DNA from: Desulfuromonadales bacterium
GTDB lineage: Bacteria; Desulfobacterota; Desulfuromonadia; Desulfuromonadales; BM103
NCBI GenBank assembly: GCA_029859485.1
Contig: JAOUDB010000189.1
Span: 1 to 5,599, forward strand
Reading direction: 5' to 3'
Length of the DNA stretch: 5,599 bases
In this document: one piece after another, positions 1 to 5,599 of the stretch
Position numbering within the stretch: position 1 is the stretch's first letter
How the letters are laid out: each line of letters starts with the position of its first letter
Made by a program: the position numbers and the translations under genes
Notes under the pieces: model-generated
The model's database searches: none
What the model was told of the DNA's origin: nothing
Seen by the model: only the letters and a program-made list of their open reading frames with translations

Positions 1-42
1 TATGGTTCGCAAATATAAATCAGGAATCAGGCTTTTGCTAAA

Positions 43-2397
43 TCATTGAGCCCGATAGTAATAGCGGTTCAAATCGAACAACCCGGAATGAACCGGTTGG
101 TCCTCTTTAAAACGCTGCTGAAACCAGTCGTATATTTCCCAGAAATCATCATTAGCCCGATTGACAACGTATTTTCTCATCCGCAAGATATCGTCCTCGC
201 TGCCATTGAAGCTGGCAATCCCTTCAAAAAAGTCCGGAATGTCATCAACATGCAGATCAACAAAGCTGTTTGGATAGGAGCCGACAAAGCCACGAATAAA
301 ATTGGCCTGATCCTTTTCGTGTTCAAAAGTTTTATCCTCGGAGAAAGGAAAAGCGACATTGTCGTGCCAACGATTGACAACAATGGTGAAGACAAAATCC
401 TCTTCCTCCGGCAGACGGATGCGGACATAAGCCAGATTGAAATGGTTGTCGGTGATCGCTTTGAAAAAGGCCGTTCCCGGTTTGGAAATGGCACGAAAGC
501 CTTGCAGGTAATCTGCTTTGGTCAGATATTGATCCGGTAGTTGCGGATGATCTTCGCCAGAACCTACATAATTAGCTTTATCGAATTCGGTGCCAATGTC
601 CGGCCGGACATATTTAGCGACCAGCGTTTCGATGAATTCACGCTTCGGCTCAGCAGTCTTGAAATCTATCCCGCTCGGCATCTCCGCCGGGAAGTAGTGA
701 ATGTGTTTTTCTTTAACGCCGGTGTACCACTTGTCAAGCATCGTCTTCCGCTGGCTTTGCGGCATAAAATTGAGAAACAGGCTCTCGCCTTCCAGGCGCA
801 AGGTGTCCATATAAAGCCGGGTGGCCAGTTGATGACTGAGAGTGCCATAGACATCAAAGCCTGCCACCAGGGCGTAATAGATCCGTTCGAACAACGGGTA
901 GTCGATCACCCACATGGTCTCCGGCAAGCCACCGAGTAGGCCTTTATGCACCGAAGCGCTGTCGAAGTGGCGGTAGACAGTCAGGAGCGGCGTATCCTCC
1001 GCCCGCCTCCCCTTCCATATCGCGTCGTAATCCAGGCCGTTGTAGTTATGACTGGCAGTATAAGCCTGCTGGGCGGCGGCGAACCGGTCGGCGGCTTTAC
1101 GATACTCATTTTTGAAAATATTAAAGTTTCCGAAATTACTGCCATTGGCATTCGGCGTTCTCAAGTTGTCGCTCTGCTGTTTGAGAAAGCCCGGATACTT
1201 GACGCTCAGATCGTGATCGGGGTCGAGAAACATCACCCAGAACTGATCGTGAATAACATTAAGAGCCACCTGTCCACGACAAACCGGCCCACGAATAAAT
1301 GTCATGATGGTGTACTGGGCGTTGTCGAGCAGGAACTGGTACCGGGAGCGTGGTGGAATCTGCTCGAAGGATCGGAACGGGTTGGCGCTAACGGCCGGGT
1401 CGTAATCGACCAGGTGCGGTGTCTGTAACCATTCCGGCAGAATGAACAGCTCCTCGAAGCGTTGCAGTTGCGTATCGTCCATAGGGAAGACCATGTGGGT
1501 TTTATGAACGATGGTCGAATGGATCTTTCGGAGACGATAATAGAATTTTTCAACACCAGGATCATCATAGGGACGAACCGTGGCAATCAGCTGAATCGGC
1601 TCCCCCGGCCCACTTTTCGAACGGACCAATTCGAAAAAATCGTTACTGCCGGTTTTAAAATCCAGGTGGGCCAGGAACAGATGCTCATAGAGATAGCGGG
1701 CTGTCATCGCATGCTTGGCGTCCGGCGTGTTCAGGAACGCCTCCCAACGCTCAATCGCCGAAGCGTCCGGTGTTTGTGGAGTGACAAACTTTTCCTGTTC
1801 GGTCGGATTCGGGCCTTTGGCTCCCTGCGACAACCAGAGAGCGATGGTTTCAAACTCTTGCTGCTTCAGCGGTGGGAAACCAAAGGGCATCCCCTGATTG
1901 GGGTGCTCTTTTAGATACTTACCCAGTTCGGCTCCCGTTTCAACGCAGCTTTGGTCGTCGCTTTCAGCAAAGTAATCACCGACGCTTTTCGGGTTCTTCA
2001 TTTTATGGGAGAGCAGCTGTAACATGATCGAGTTGTTAAACCCGACCTTGGCGCTGTTCTCCGTAACACTGAAGAAATCCTTTTTTCGCCACTCCTGGGT
2101 TGATTCTGCATCGACAAACAGCCGGGTCGGATCCATGGTTTTTAGACGGGTCGCATTGTAAATCTTCTTTTTGCTGGAGCCTCGATCAAGACCTTCGTAA
2201 GAACTCATTTTGAGCTGGCAGGGCGAGTTGTAACAGGAGTGACAGACCACGCAGCGTTTATCTAGGATCGGTTTGACGTCACCCAGGTAATCGACTGCTC
2301 GATAAGCGATCTCAATAGGGACCGGCTCAGGAGCCTTGGCTACGCAGCCGAGCACAAAACAGCATGCAAGCAACGCCAGGACAAAAAGGTTATTCAT
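43..2397 (-). CDS. cti: Fatty acid cis/trans isomerase (Cti), haem-containing periplasmic enzyme, lipoprotein-like N-terminus
   Basis: This 784-residue protein matches the Cti family, which isomerises cis-unsaturated fatty acyl chains of membrane phospholipids to trans without moving to a saturated intermediate; this stiffens membranes under solvent, heat or osmotic stress. Visible features, in order: a hydrophobic signal segment (about residues 4-17) ending VLGC, so C18 could be lipidated; a cytochrome c-type haem site CVVCH at 49-53, followed by the family-typical CYNSPCQLK; a MPFGFPPL stretch at 170-177 whose Met could be the distal haem ligand; and RGPVCRGQVALNVI in the middle, also typical of Cti. 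The length is usual for the family (about 750-800), and the gene looks intact. The start follows a GAGGTGA Shine-Dalgarno sequence a few bases upstream. TATACT at 2457-2462 could be a -10 box, but no good -35 accompanies it. The gene is probably transcribed separately from the porin pair 257 bases upstream. The family call is firm; lipidation, as opposed to ordinary signal cleavage, is inferred. Confidence 0.95.
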   Translation of the reverse strand: MNNLFVLALLACCFVLGCVAKAPEPVPIEIAYRAVDYLGDVKPILDKRCVVCHSCYNSPCQLKMSSYEGLDRGSSKKKIYNATRLKTMDPTRLFVDAESTQEWRKKDFFSVTENSAKVGFNNSIMLQLLSHKMKNPKSVGDYFAESDDQSCVETGAELGKYLKEHPNQGMPFGFPPLKQQEFETIALWLSQGAKGPNPTEQEKFVTPQTPDASAIERWEAFLNTPDAKHAMTARYLYEHLFLAHLDFKTGSNDFFELVRSKSGPGEPIQLIATVRPYDDPGVEKFYYRLRKIHSTIVHKTHMVFPMDDTQLQRFEELFILPEWLQTPHLVDYDPAVSANPFRSFEQIPPRSRYQFLLDNAQYTIMTFIRGPVCRGQVALNVIHDQFWVMFLDPDHDLSVKYPGFLKQQSDNLRTPNANGSNFGNFNIFKNEYRKAADRFAAAQQAYTASHNYNGLDYDAIWKGRRAEDTPLLTVYRHFDSASVHKGLLGGLPETMWVIDYPLFERIYYALVAGFDVYGTLSHQLATRLYMDTLRLEGESLFLNFMPQSQRKTMLDKWYTGVKEKHIHYFPAEMPSGIDFKTAEPKREFIETLVAKYVRPDIGTEFDKANYVGSGEDHPQLPDQYLTKADYLQGFRAISKPGTAFFKAITDNHFNLAYVRIRLPEEEDFVFTIVVNRWHDNVAFPFSEDKTFEHEKDQANFIRGFVGSYPNSFVDLHVDDIPDFFEGIASFNGSEDDILRMRKYVVNRANDDFWEIYDWFQQRFKEDQPVHSGLFDLNRYYYRAQ

Positions 2398-2555
2398 GTC
2401 ACCTCTTCTAGATAAGTTGATGAATCAGTAATTTGAATGGATATATACAATTCAGAAGTATACGGGAAGAAAAGTGACGCGAACAGCCTTTATCGACCCC
2501 CCTCTGCCCAAGAACATCTAGCCAACGGCGGCATTATTTGAACGATCTCTTCACT

Positions 2556-2572
2556 GATGTTTGATGAACATC
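2556..2572. repeat. Small perfect inverted repeat in the gap between the lipoprotein gene and cti
   Basis: The arms GATGTT and AACATC are perfectly complementary around a 5-base spacer (TGATG). The repeat lies about 160 bases upstream of the cti start and about 80 bases after the lipoprotein stop codon. No T-run follows on either strand, so it does not look like an intrinsic terminator. It could be an operator half-site pair for cti or a weak mRNA hairpin; six-base arms also occur by chance. The rest of the 257-base gap (2398-2654) holds no ORF with a ribosome binding site and no recognisable terminator. Confidence 0.25.
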
Positions 2573-2654
2573 TGAACGGAGTGCCGATGATCCCAGAAAA
2601 AATGTCGATGTTATTACAGAAGCTTCAGCCCAGAACCCCTAATACCTACACTCT

Positions 2655-2885
2655 TTAATCTTTTTTCATTTCATCAGTGGTGATCTCGCCCGCGTTGGCA
2701 GCAACGTCCTCGTCAGCCATGCGATGGATAACGAACTCCCCGTCAGCCCCGGAGAAGAGTCCTCTCTCGGGGCCTTCTTCACGAGTATTAGTTATCTCAA
2801 AAGGCTCAATTCCAGAACAACCGGAGAATATCAGCAACGCCAAAAGCCAAGGTGTTAATCGTCCGAAGATCTGCAAAGGTTTCAT
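2655..2885 (-). CDS. Small predicted lipoprotein coupled to the porin gene, function unknown
   Basis: This is a 76-residue protein. Its N-terminus has a short charged region, the hydrophobic run WLLALLIF (13-20) and a lipobox-like FSGC with the candidate lipidated Cys at position 23; Phe at -3 is not ideal. The mature part would be only about 54 residues, acidic and hydrophilic, with a GLFSGADGEFVI segment (about 43-54) as its only distinctive stretch, and a charged tail. I do not recognise a named family. The ATG shares one base with the porin stop codon (TGATG), and an AAGGG sequence lies about 10 bases upstream inside the porin gene. It is therefore almost certainly co-translated from the porin mRNA. 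This suggests, but does not prove, a role at the outer membrane with the porin, such as an assembly or accessory subunit. Gene reality is supported by the signal sequence and the coupling; function is unknown. Confidence 0.8.
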   Translation of the reverse strand: MKPLQIFGRLTPWLLALLIFSGCSGIEPFEITNTREEGPERGLFSGADGEFVIHRMADEDVAANAGEITTDEMKKD

Positions 2886-4225
2886 CAGAACTTGACCCTT
2901 GTTCCAACTGTAAAAACGTTAAGGTCCTCTACATTCGGCTCAACGTCGCGATTGAGCGAGAAATTCCGGAACTGGGCATAGAGCTCCGCGCCATAAGCAT
3001 TAAATTGCTGAACAGCAGCGAAACCGAACGAATTTCCATCATCATTTTCGGTCGTAAGATTATCTGACCAGGCATAATCGACACCAAAGGAGGTCTTGCC
3101 ATAAGAGACAAGATCTGTTCTCCAGCCAATCTTGGCGTAGACGTTGCTGGGATCGCTCTGGCGATCGACCTCCTGCATTCCGCCAGAGAGAGTAAAGTTC
3201 AATCCCGTGTCCTCATGCAGTATGGAAAACGAACCATCGTATTGGTAGTCTGAATCCTCACCATTTTTTTCTGTGTTGATGTAAGCGATAGCGGCAGCGG
3301 TTCCTACCTTAAAACCATAGCCTTTGCCGCCCCACCACAAAGAAGTATCCCAGCGCTGATCACTGATCCATGACGCAGAGAGGTAGGCTCCTTTGAACTT
3401 CAGTGTGTCATAACGCAGTCTGTTCTTACGGCTCAAGCCATCAAAATCTTTGAACGCATCGGAAACCTTGATAGTTGACAATTTGTCATCACTGGATTGA
3501 ACGAACAACATCCCCCCGGCAATATCTGAAATGCTGGCGTATTGGACCACATCAGTCCCGGAGAGATCGACCTCAGCGGTGTTGTTCGAGGAGGTATCGC
3601 CTTTGCCGAGGAAAAGCGTGCCGAAACGTTTACTCGACAATGATATATCCGCATATCGTTGATCGAAAGAATCGTCTGTCTCCATGTCGTCCTGATTGAC
3701 TTTTGAGGAGTTATTCGGAGAAAACCCAAGCTCCAATCTTGTACCAAGGGTTAAATCGTCATTCAGCACCGCGGTACCAACCAGACGGAACCGGCTGCCG
3801 CTTGCGGAGTTGTCAACAAAGTAGGCTTCAGTTTCAGCTCCATCATCTACAACGTTCACTGCTCGATTAACCTGACCCGAGATGGCCAGCTTGACCTTGT
3901 TCGATCCGGAGGTAACGGCCTTTTCGACTGTAACAAGACTGGCCGTCTTCATTTCATCGGCAACAGCCTTGGCGGACATCGCCTGTGCCCGGGCATCGGC
4001 AGTTGTTTTCTTAAGCTCAGTCACTTCCTGTTGTAACAATTCCAACTGTTGTTGTTGTGCCTTGATCAGGTTCTCCAACCTTTCAACTGTTTTGACATCA
4101 ACAGTTCCACCTGCTGACAACGCCGTCCCTGCAAAAGGGAGCTGGAAGGCCATTAACAATCCAACAAAACCGATAAACACTTTTCGTTTCAATTCTGTCA
4201 CTTTTGAAACCTTTCTCTTAGCCAT
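2885..4225 (-). CDS. Outer-membrane porin with N-terminal coiled coil (DcaP-like arrangement)
   Basis: This 446-residue protein is predicted to form a beta-barrel channel in the outer membrane. A long basic n-region (KRK twice in the first 15 residues) leads into a hydrophobic core at about 16-33, with signal cleavage probably near residue 38 (ALSA/GG). Residues about 44-94 form a heptad-rich, Gln-rich coiled coil (ERLENLIKAQQQQLELLQQE and onward), a likely periplasmic trimer stalk. From about 110 (VKLAISGQVNRAV) to the end there are alternating, aromatic-rich strands with acidic loops, closing in FTVGTRVKF with the C-terminal Phe recognised by the Bam machinery. The roughly 335-residue barrel fits a 16-stranded trimeric porin; the coiled coil plus barrel resembles DcaP-type channels. 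The substrate cannot be read from the sequence. The start is fixed by a strong AAAGGAGGA at 4232-4240, seven bases upstream of ATG. No convincing -35/-10 pair was found in the leader. It is the first gene of a two-gene unit with the small lipoprotein. Confidence 0.9.
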   Translation of the reverse strand: MAKRKVSKVTELKRKVFIGFVGLLMAFQLPFAGTALSAGGTVDVKTVERLENLIKAQQQQLELLQQEVTELKKTTADARAQAMSAKAVADEMKTASLVTVEKAVTSGSNKVKLAISGQVNRAVNVVDDGAETEAYFVDNSASGSRFRLVGTAVLNDDLTLGTRLELGFSPNNSSKVNQDDMETDDSFDQRYADISLSSKRFGTLFLGKGDTSSNNTAEVDLSGTDVVQYASISDIAGGMLFVQSSDDKLSTIKVSDAFKDFDGLSRKNRLRYDTLKFKGAYLSASWISDQRWDTSLWWGGKGYGFKVGTAAAIAYINTEKNGEDSDYQYDGSFSILHEDTGLNFTLSGGMQEVDRQSDPSNVYAKIGWRTDLVSYGKTSFGVDYAWSDNLTTENDDGNSFGFAAVQQFNAYGAELYAQFRNFSLNRDVEPNVEDLNVFTVGTRVKF

Positions 4226-4470
4226 TGTATATCCTCCTTTATTTTAAAACAGACGCATAGTCAACCGTTCAGCCAAACGATTTTTGAGACGTATGAACAG
4301 TAAAATGGAAGAAGTCTATATTGAACATGTGAATGCTATCATCTGTCGCGATTTTTTCCAGTCTACACAGACAAGTCACAACTTTCTGTCAGGAGAGATC
4401 CGGGATCACTGCAGCGACTCGAAGATCTGCTGGAGCGTAACCATCACTAAAGAAAGATTCAGAGCAAGAC

Positions 4471-4506
4471 AAAACAAAAAGGCTGCAACCCATTAAGGTT
4501 ACAGCC
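4471..4506 (-). terminator. Intrinsic (rho-independent) terminator downstream of the tRNA-Leu-like gene
   Basis: On the minus strand, GGCTGTAACC pairs with GGTTGCAGCC across a six-base loop (stem 4481-4506), followed by TTTTTGTTTT (4471-4480). In minus-strand RNA all ten positions pair, one as a G-U wobble. In plus-strand RNA the same position is a C-A mismatch and the following tract is less T-rich. The terminator is therefore oriented to stop transcription coming from the tRNA-like gene, 12 bases upstream, and possibly from the PilZ gene. It also insulates the porin unit from that transcription. Confidence 0.85.
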
Positions 4507-4518
4507 CTATTAATTTTA

Positions 4519-4602
4519 TGGTGCGAAGGGGAGACTCGAATTCCACGTCAATACTGACATTAGCCCCTGAACCTAGCGTGTCCACCAATTCGCTACTGCG
4601 GT
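4519..4602 (-). tRNA. Degenerate tRNA-Leu (anticodon CAG), probably a pseudo-tRNA
   Basis: Read on the minus strand, this has the layout of a bacterial tRNA-Leu: a D-loop AATTGGTGGA, an anticodon loop TTCAGGG with anticodon CAG, a long variable arm with a perfect GTCA/TGAC stem, a TTCGAGT T-loop and an encoded CCA end. Several parts are damaged. The acceptor 5' strand reads ACCGCAG, and its partner has six bases instead of seven, so only about four pairs form. The anticodon stem CTAGG/GCTAA has mismatches at both ends. The T-stem TGGAA/CTCCC keeps three of five pairs. The D-loop is one base short of the usual form. A 16-base hairpin overlapping the 5' end (4591-4606) would compete with folding. 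It is followed by a strong terminator, so it sits in a transcribed tRNA-like setting, but no good promoter is visible. Descent from a tRNA-Leu is firm; being functional is unlikely. Confidence 0.65.
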
Positions 4603-4660
4603 AGCGAGAAGTGACTGTTTAATCGTATCAATGGCTTGGCTCATAAAAAACATTCTGAAA

Positions 4661-4687
4661 TCACACCAAATCATACTGGAGGTGTGA
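4661..4687 (+). promoter_or_regulatory. Inverted repeat overlapping a strong Shine-Dalgarno sequence
   Basis: TCACACC (4661-4667) and GGTGTGA (4681-4687) are perfect seven-base complementary arms around a 13-base loop. The right arm overlaps GGAGG (4678-4682), which lies seven bases before an ATG at 4690. If this strand is transcribed, the hairpin would partly hide the ribosome binding site and could control translation. On the minus strand the same hairpin is followed by TTT and, a few bases later, six T residues; a weak terminator for the PilZ transcript is the alternative reading. Confidence 0.3.
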
Positions 4688-4689
4688 CG

Positions 4690-4785
4690 ATGAGGCACAA
4701 AACATTACACATTGAGCACACGACCCTTTTCGTCTCGAAAGTAGTGATTTTTAAGAAAATGGCGCAGTCTGGATACTCTGGGTAG
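4690..4785 (+). CDS. Candidate 31-residue small protein, unrecognised
   Basis: This short ORF begins MRHKTLHIEH and ends KKMAQSGYSG before a TAG stop. It is basic and His-rich near the start, with a modestly hydrophobic middle (LFVSKVVIF) too short and too charged for a clear membrane span. Its main support is a near-ideal ribosome binding site, GGAGGTG, correctly spaced before the ATG; such a site is uncommon in non-coding DNA. It is the only candidate gene on the plus strand and lies between the PilZ gene and the tRNA remnant. No convincing promoter precedes it, and I recognise no family. It may be a true small protein, the start of a decayed longer gene, or a chance ORF. Confidence 0.25.
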   Translation: MRHKTLHIEHTTLFVSKVVIFKKMAQSGYSG

Positions 4786-4870
4786 CAAAGCGTTAACTTT
4801 CGTGTAGCAACTACTTTGAGGGCAGCAGGTTGCTGGATTCCAACCAGTGTTGACATATCAAAGGGGAGAA

Positions 4871-5473
4871 TTACCTAGGACTGCTCCAAATAAAACCACA
4901 AAGGCGCTCGTGTGTATGTTTGTCTATATCCTTGAATAGTAATCCCATAGTGATCCTTGGAGAAATTGTACCCTTTGCCGGGATCCTGATCCAAACAACT
5001 TTTGCAGGGAATGACAAAGCTTCTGCATATCCGGGTAATAATAGTTGAAAGTTCATTTCAGAATTATCTTCTGGCAACTGCCCGGGGCCGGTAAATTCTA
5101 TGGCTGCTCCTTCATAGCTTATGTCTAACAGTCTAGCTAATCTTTTCTTCTCATCGAAGTTTATCTTGCAATATAAATCATAAGATATCTTTAGTCGGAA
5201 ACCATCTCTTATTAATTGTTTGGTTAACCTCTCGCTAATAACGTATTTTGTCTTCAAATCAAAATTATACTTTTTCAGTTGAAATATTAATTTTGAAAAG
5301 CGCAGAAAGTTTTCAAAGAATGAACGGATACTAACGGGGTCCTTTTTGTTTGAAACGACTACATTTTTAACTAAGACGGTATCCGAACAATGGGGGCACT
5401 CAATAAAACGCACCTCTGCCAAAAGAGGTGATTTAATAAGTCCAACGCATTTCGAGCAATTCATTTGAAGCAT
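4871..5473 (-). CDS. Zinc-ribbon and PilZ domain protein, predicted cyclic-di-GMP receptor
   Basis: This 200-residue protein is predicted to be cytoplasmic, as no signal peptide or membrane segment is seen. Residues 6-9 (CSKC) and 26-29 (CPHC) form a four-cysteine knuckle pair typical of a small zinc ribbon. A basic, probably helical linker (about 45-85) follows, then a PilZ domain from about 88 to 195. Both cyclic-di-GMP-binding signatures are present: RxxxR as RDGFR (89-93), and D/NxSxxG as DISYEG (117-122), 24 residues later, the usual spacing. The C-terminal MGLLFKDID resembles the last PilZ strand. Such proteins pass the cyclic-di-GMP signal to motility, adhesion or polysaccharide machinery; the partner here is unknown. 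The start at 5473 has a modest AGGT seven bases upstream and a good promoter about 30 bases upstream; Met4 has no ribosome binding site. The gene is visibly richer in A+T than cti. Confidence 0.88.
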   Translation of the reverse strand: MLQMNCSKCVGLIKSPLLAEVRFIECPHCSDTVLVKNVVVSNKKDPVSIRSFFENFLRFSKLIFQLKKYNFDLKTKYVISERLTKQLIRDGFRLKISYDLYCKINFDEKKRLARLLDISYEGAAIEFTGPGQLPEDNSEMNFQLLLPGYAEALSFPAKVVWIRIPAKGTISPRITMGLLFKDIDKHTHERLCGFIWSSPR

Positions 5474-5499
5474 ATCTACGACCTATATAAAGAAAGCCA

Positions 5500-5527
5500 A
5501 TTATATCTGATAATGGATTTAGGTCAA
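5500..5527 (-). promoter_or_regulatory. Sigma70-type promoter of the PilZ gene
   Basis: On the minus strand TTGACC (5522-5527, five of six to consensus) is followed, after a 16-base spacer, by a perfect TATAAT (5500-5505). Transcription would start near 5493, giving a leader of about 20 bases before the PilZ start codon that includes the AGGT ribosome binding site. This is the best promoter in the window. The remaining bases to the right edge (5528-5599) hold no gene I can support. Confidence 0.65.
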
Positions 5528-5599
5528 AGCTGAGATTTTCTTATTTATATTCCTCTTGTTCTGGGCTCCTTAGCTTGGCTCAAATTCGTGGTTCTTACT

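Noticed and set aside
20..32. Short tandem ATCAGG repeat after the cti stop codon
   Set aside because: Two imperfect copies of a six-base unit with no hairpin or T-run; not distinguishable from chance.
46..1914. A series of plus-strand ORFs of 60-164 codons facing cti
   Set aside because: They are antisense to the intact, confidently identified cti gene and show no recognisable domains; they are shadows of its codon structure.
4250..4340. Possible porin promoters, such as TTGACT near 4260 or TATAGA near 4315
   Set aside because: TTGACT lacks a -10 box at workable spacing, and TATAGA lacks a recognisable -35 box.
4284..4496. Plus-strand 70-codon ORF between the porin gene and the tRNA remnant
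   Set aside because: It would start at TTG without a ribosome binding site, has no recognisable domain, and its end runs through the intrinsic terminator stem.
4828..4845. GGTTG/CAACC hairpin after the PilZ gene, considered as its terminator
   Set aside because: The stem is only five pairs and no T-run follows on the minus strand.
4671..4856. Minus-strand 61-codon ORF just after the PilZ stop codon
   Set aside because: It has no Shine-Dalgarno sequence and no family resemblance, and it lies opposite the small ORF that has a good ribosome binding site. Position after the PilZ gene alone is not enough.
4634..5582. Ten-base direct repeat GCTTGGCTCA at 4634-4643 and 5573-5582, flanking the PilZ gene near the tRNA remnant, considered as attachment sites
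   Set aside because: Several ten-base matches are expected by chance in a window of this size, there is no integrase gene, and neither copy lies within the tRNA 3' end.

Overview
The window looks like a piece of chromosome from a Gram-negative, proteobacterial-type organism (Proteobacteria or a Desulfobacterota-like lineage; I cannot place it more closely). The reasons are two predicted lipoproteins, an outer-membrane beta-barrel porin ending in Phe, a periplasmic fatty acid cis/trans isomerase, and a PilZ-type cyclic-di-GMP receptor. All convincing genes lie on the minus strand, so the window reads from right to left.

Layout in transcription order. At the right edge, a near-consensus sigma70-type promoter (5500-5527) drives a 200-residue protein with an N-terminal four-cysteine zinc ribbon and a C-terminal PilZ domain (4871-5473). 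Next is a 268-base stretch without a firm gene. It holds one candidate 31-codon ORF on the opposite strand, whose Shine-Dalgarno sequence lies in a hairpin. A degenerate tRNA-Leu(CAG) follows (4519-4602), then a strong intrinsic terminator on the same strand (4471-4506). After about 245 bases of leader DNA comes a coiled-coil porin gene (2885-4225), translationally coupled through a TGATG overlap to a 76-residue lipoprotein gene (2655-2885). A 257-base gap with one small inverted repeat separates these from the gene for Cti (43-2397), the haem-containing fatty acid cis/trans isomerase, which fills the left half of the window.

The theme is the cell envelope. Cti turns cis-unsaturated membrane fatty acids into trans isomers to stiffen the membrane quickly. 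The porin controls solute entry through the outer membrane, and the small lipoprotein is probably made with it. The PilZ protein would respond to cyclic-di-GMP. Whether these genes share regulation cannot be shown from the sequence. I found no mobile element, CRISPR array or clear new defence system. The most unusual items are the decayed tRNA with its intact terminator, the hidden small ORF, and the porin-lipoprotein pair.
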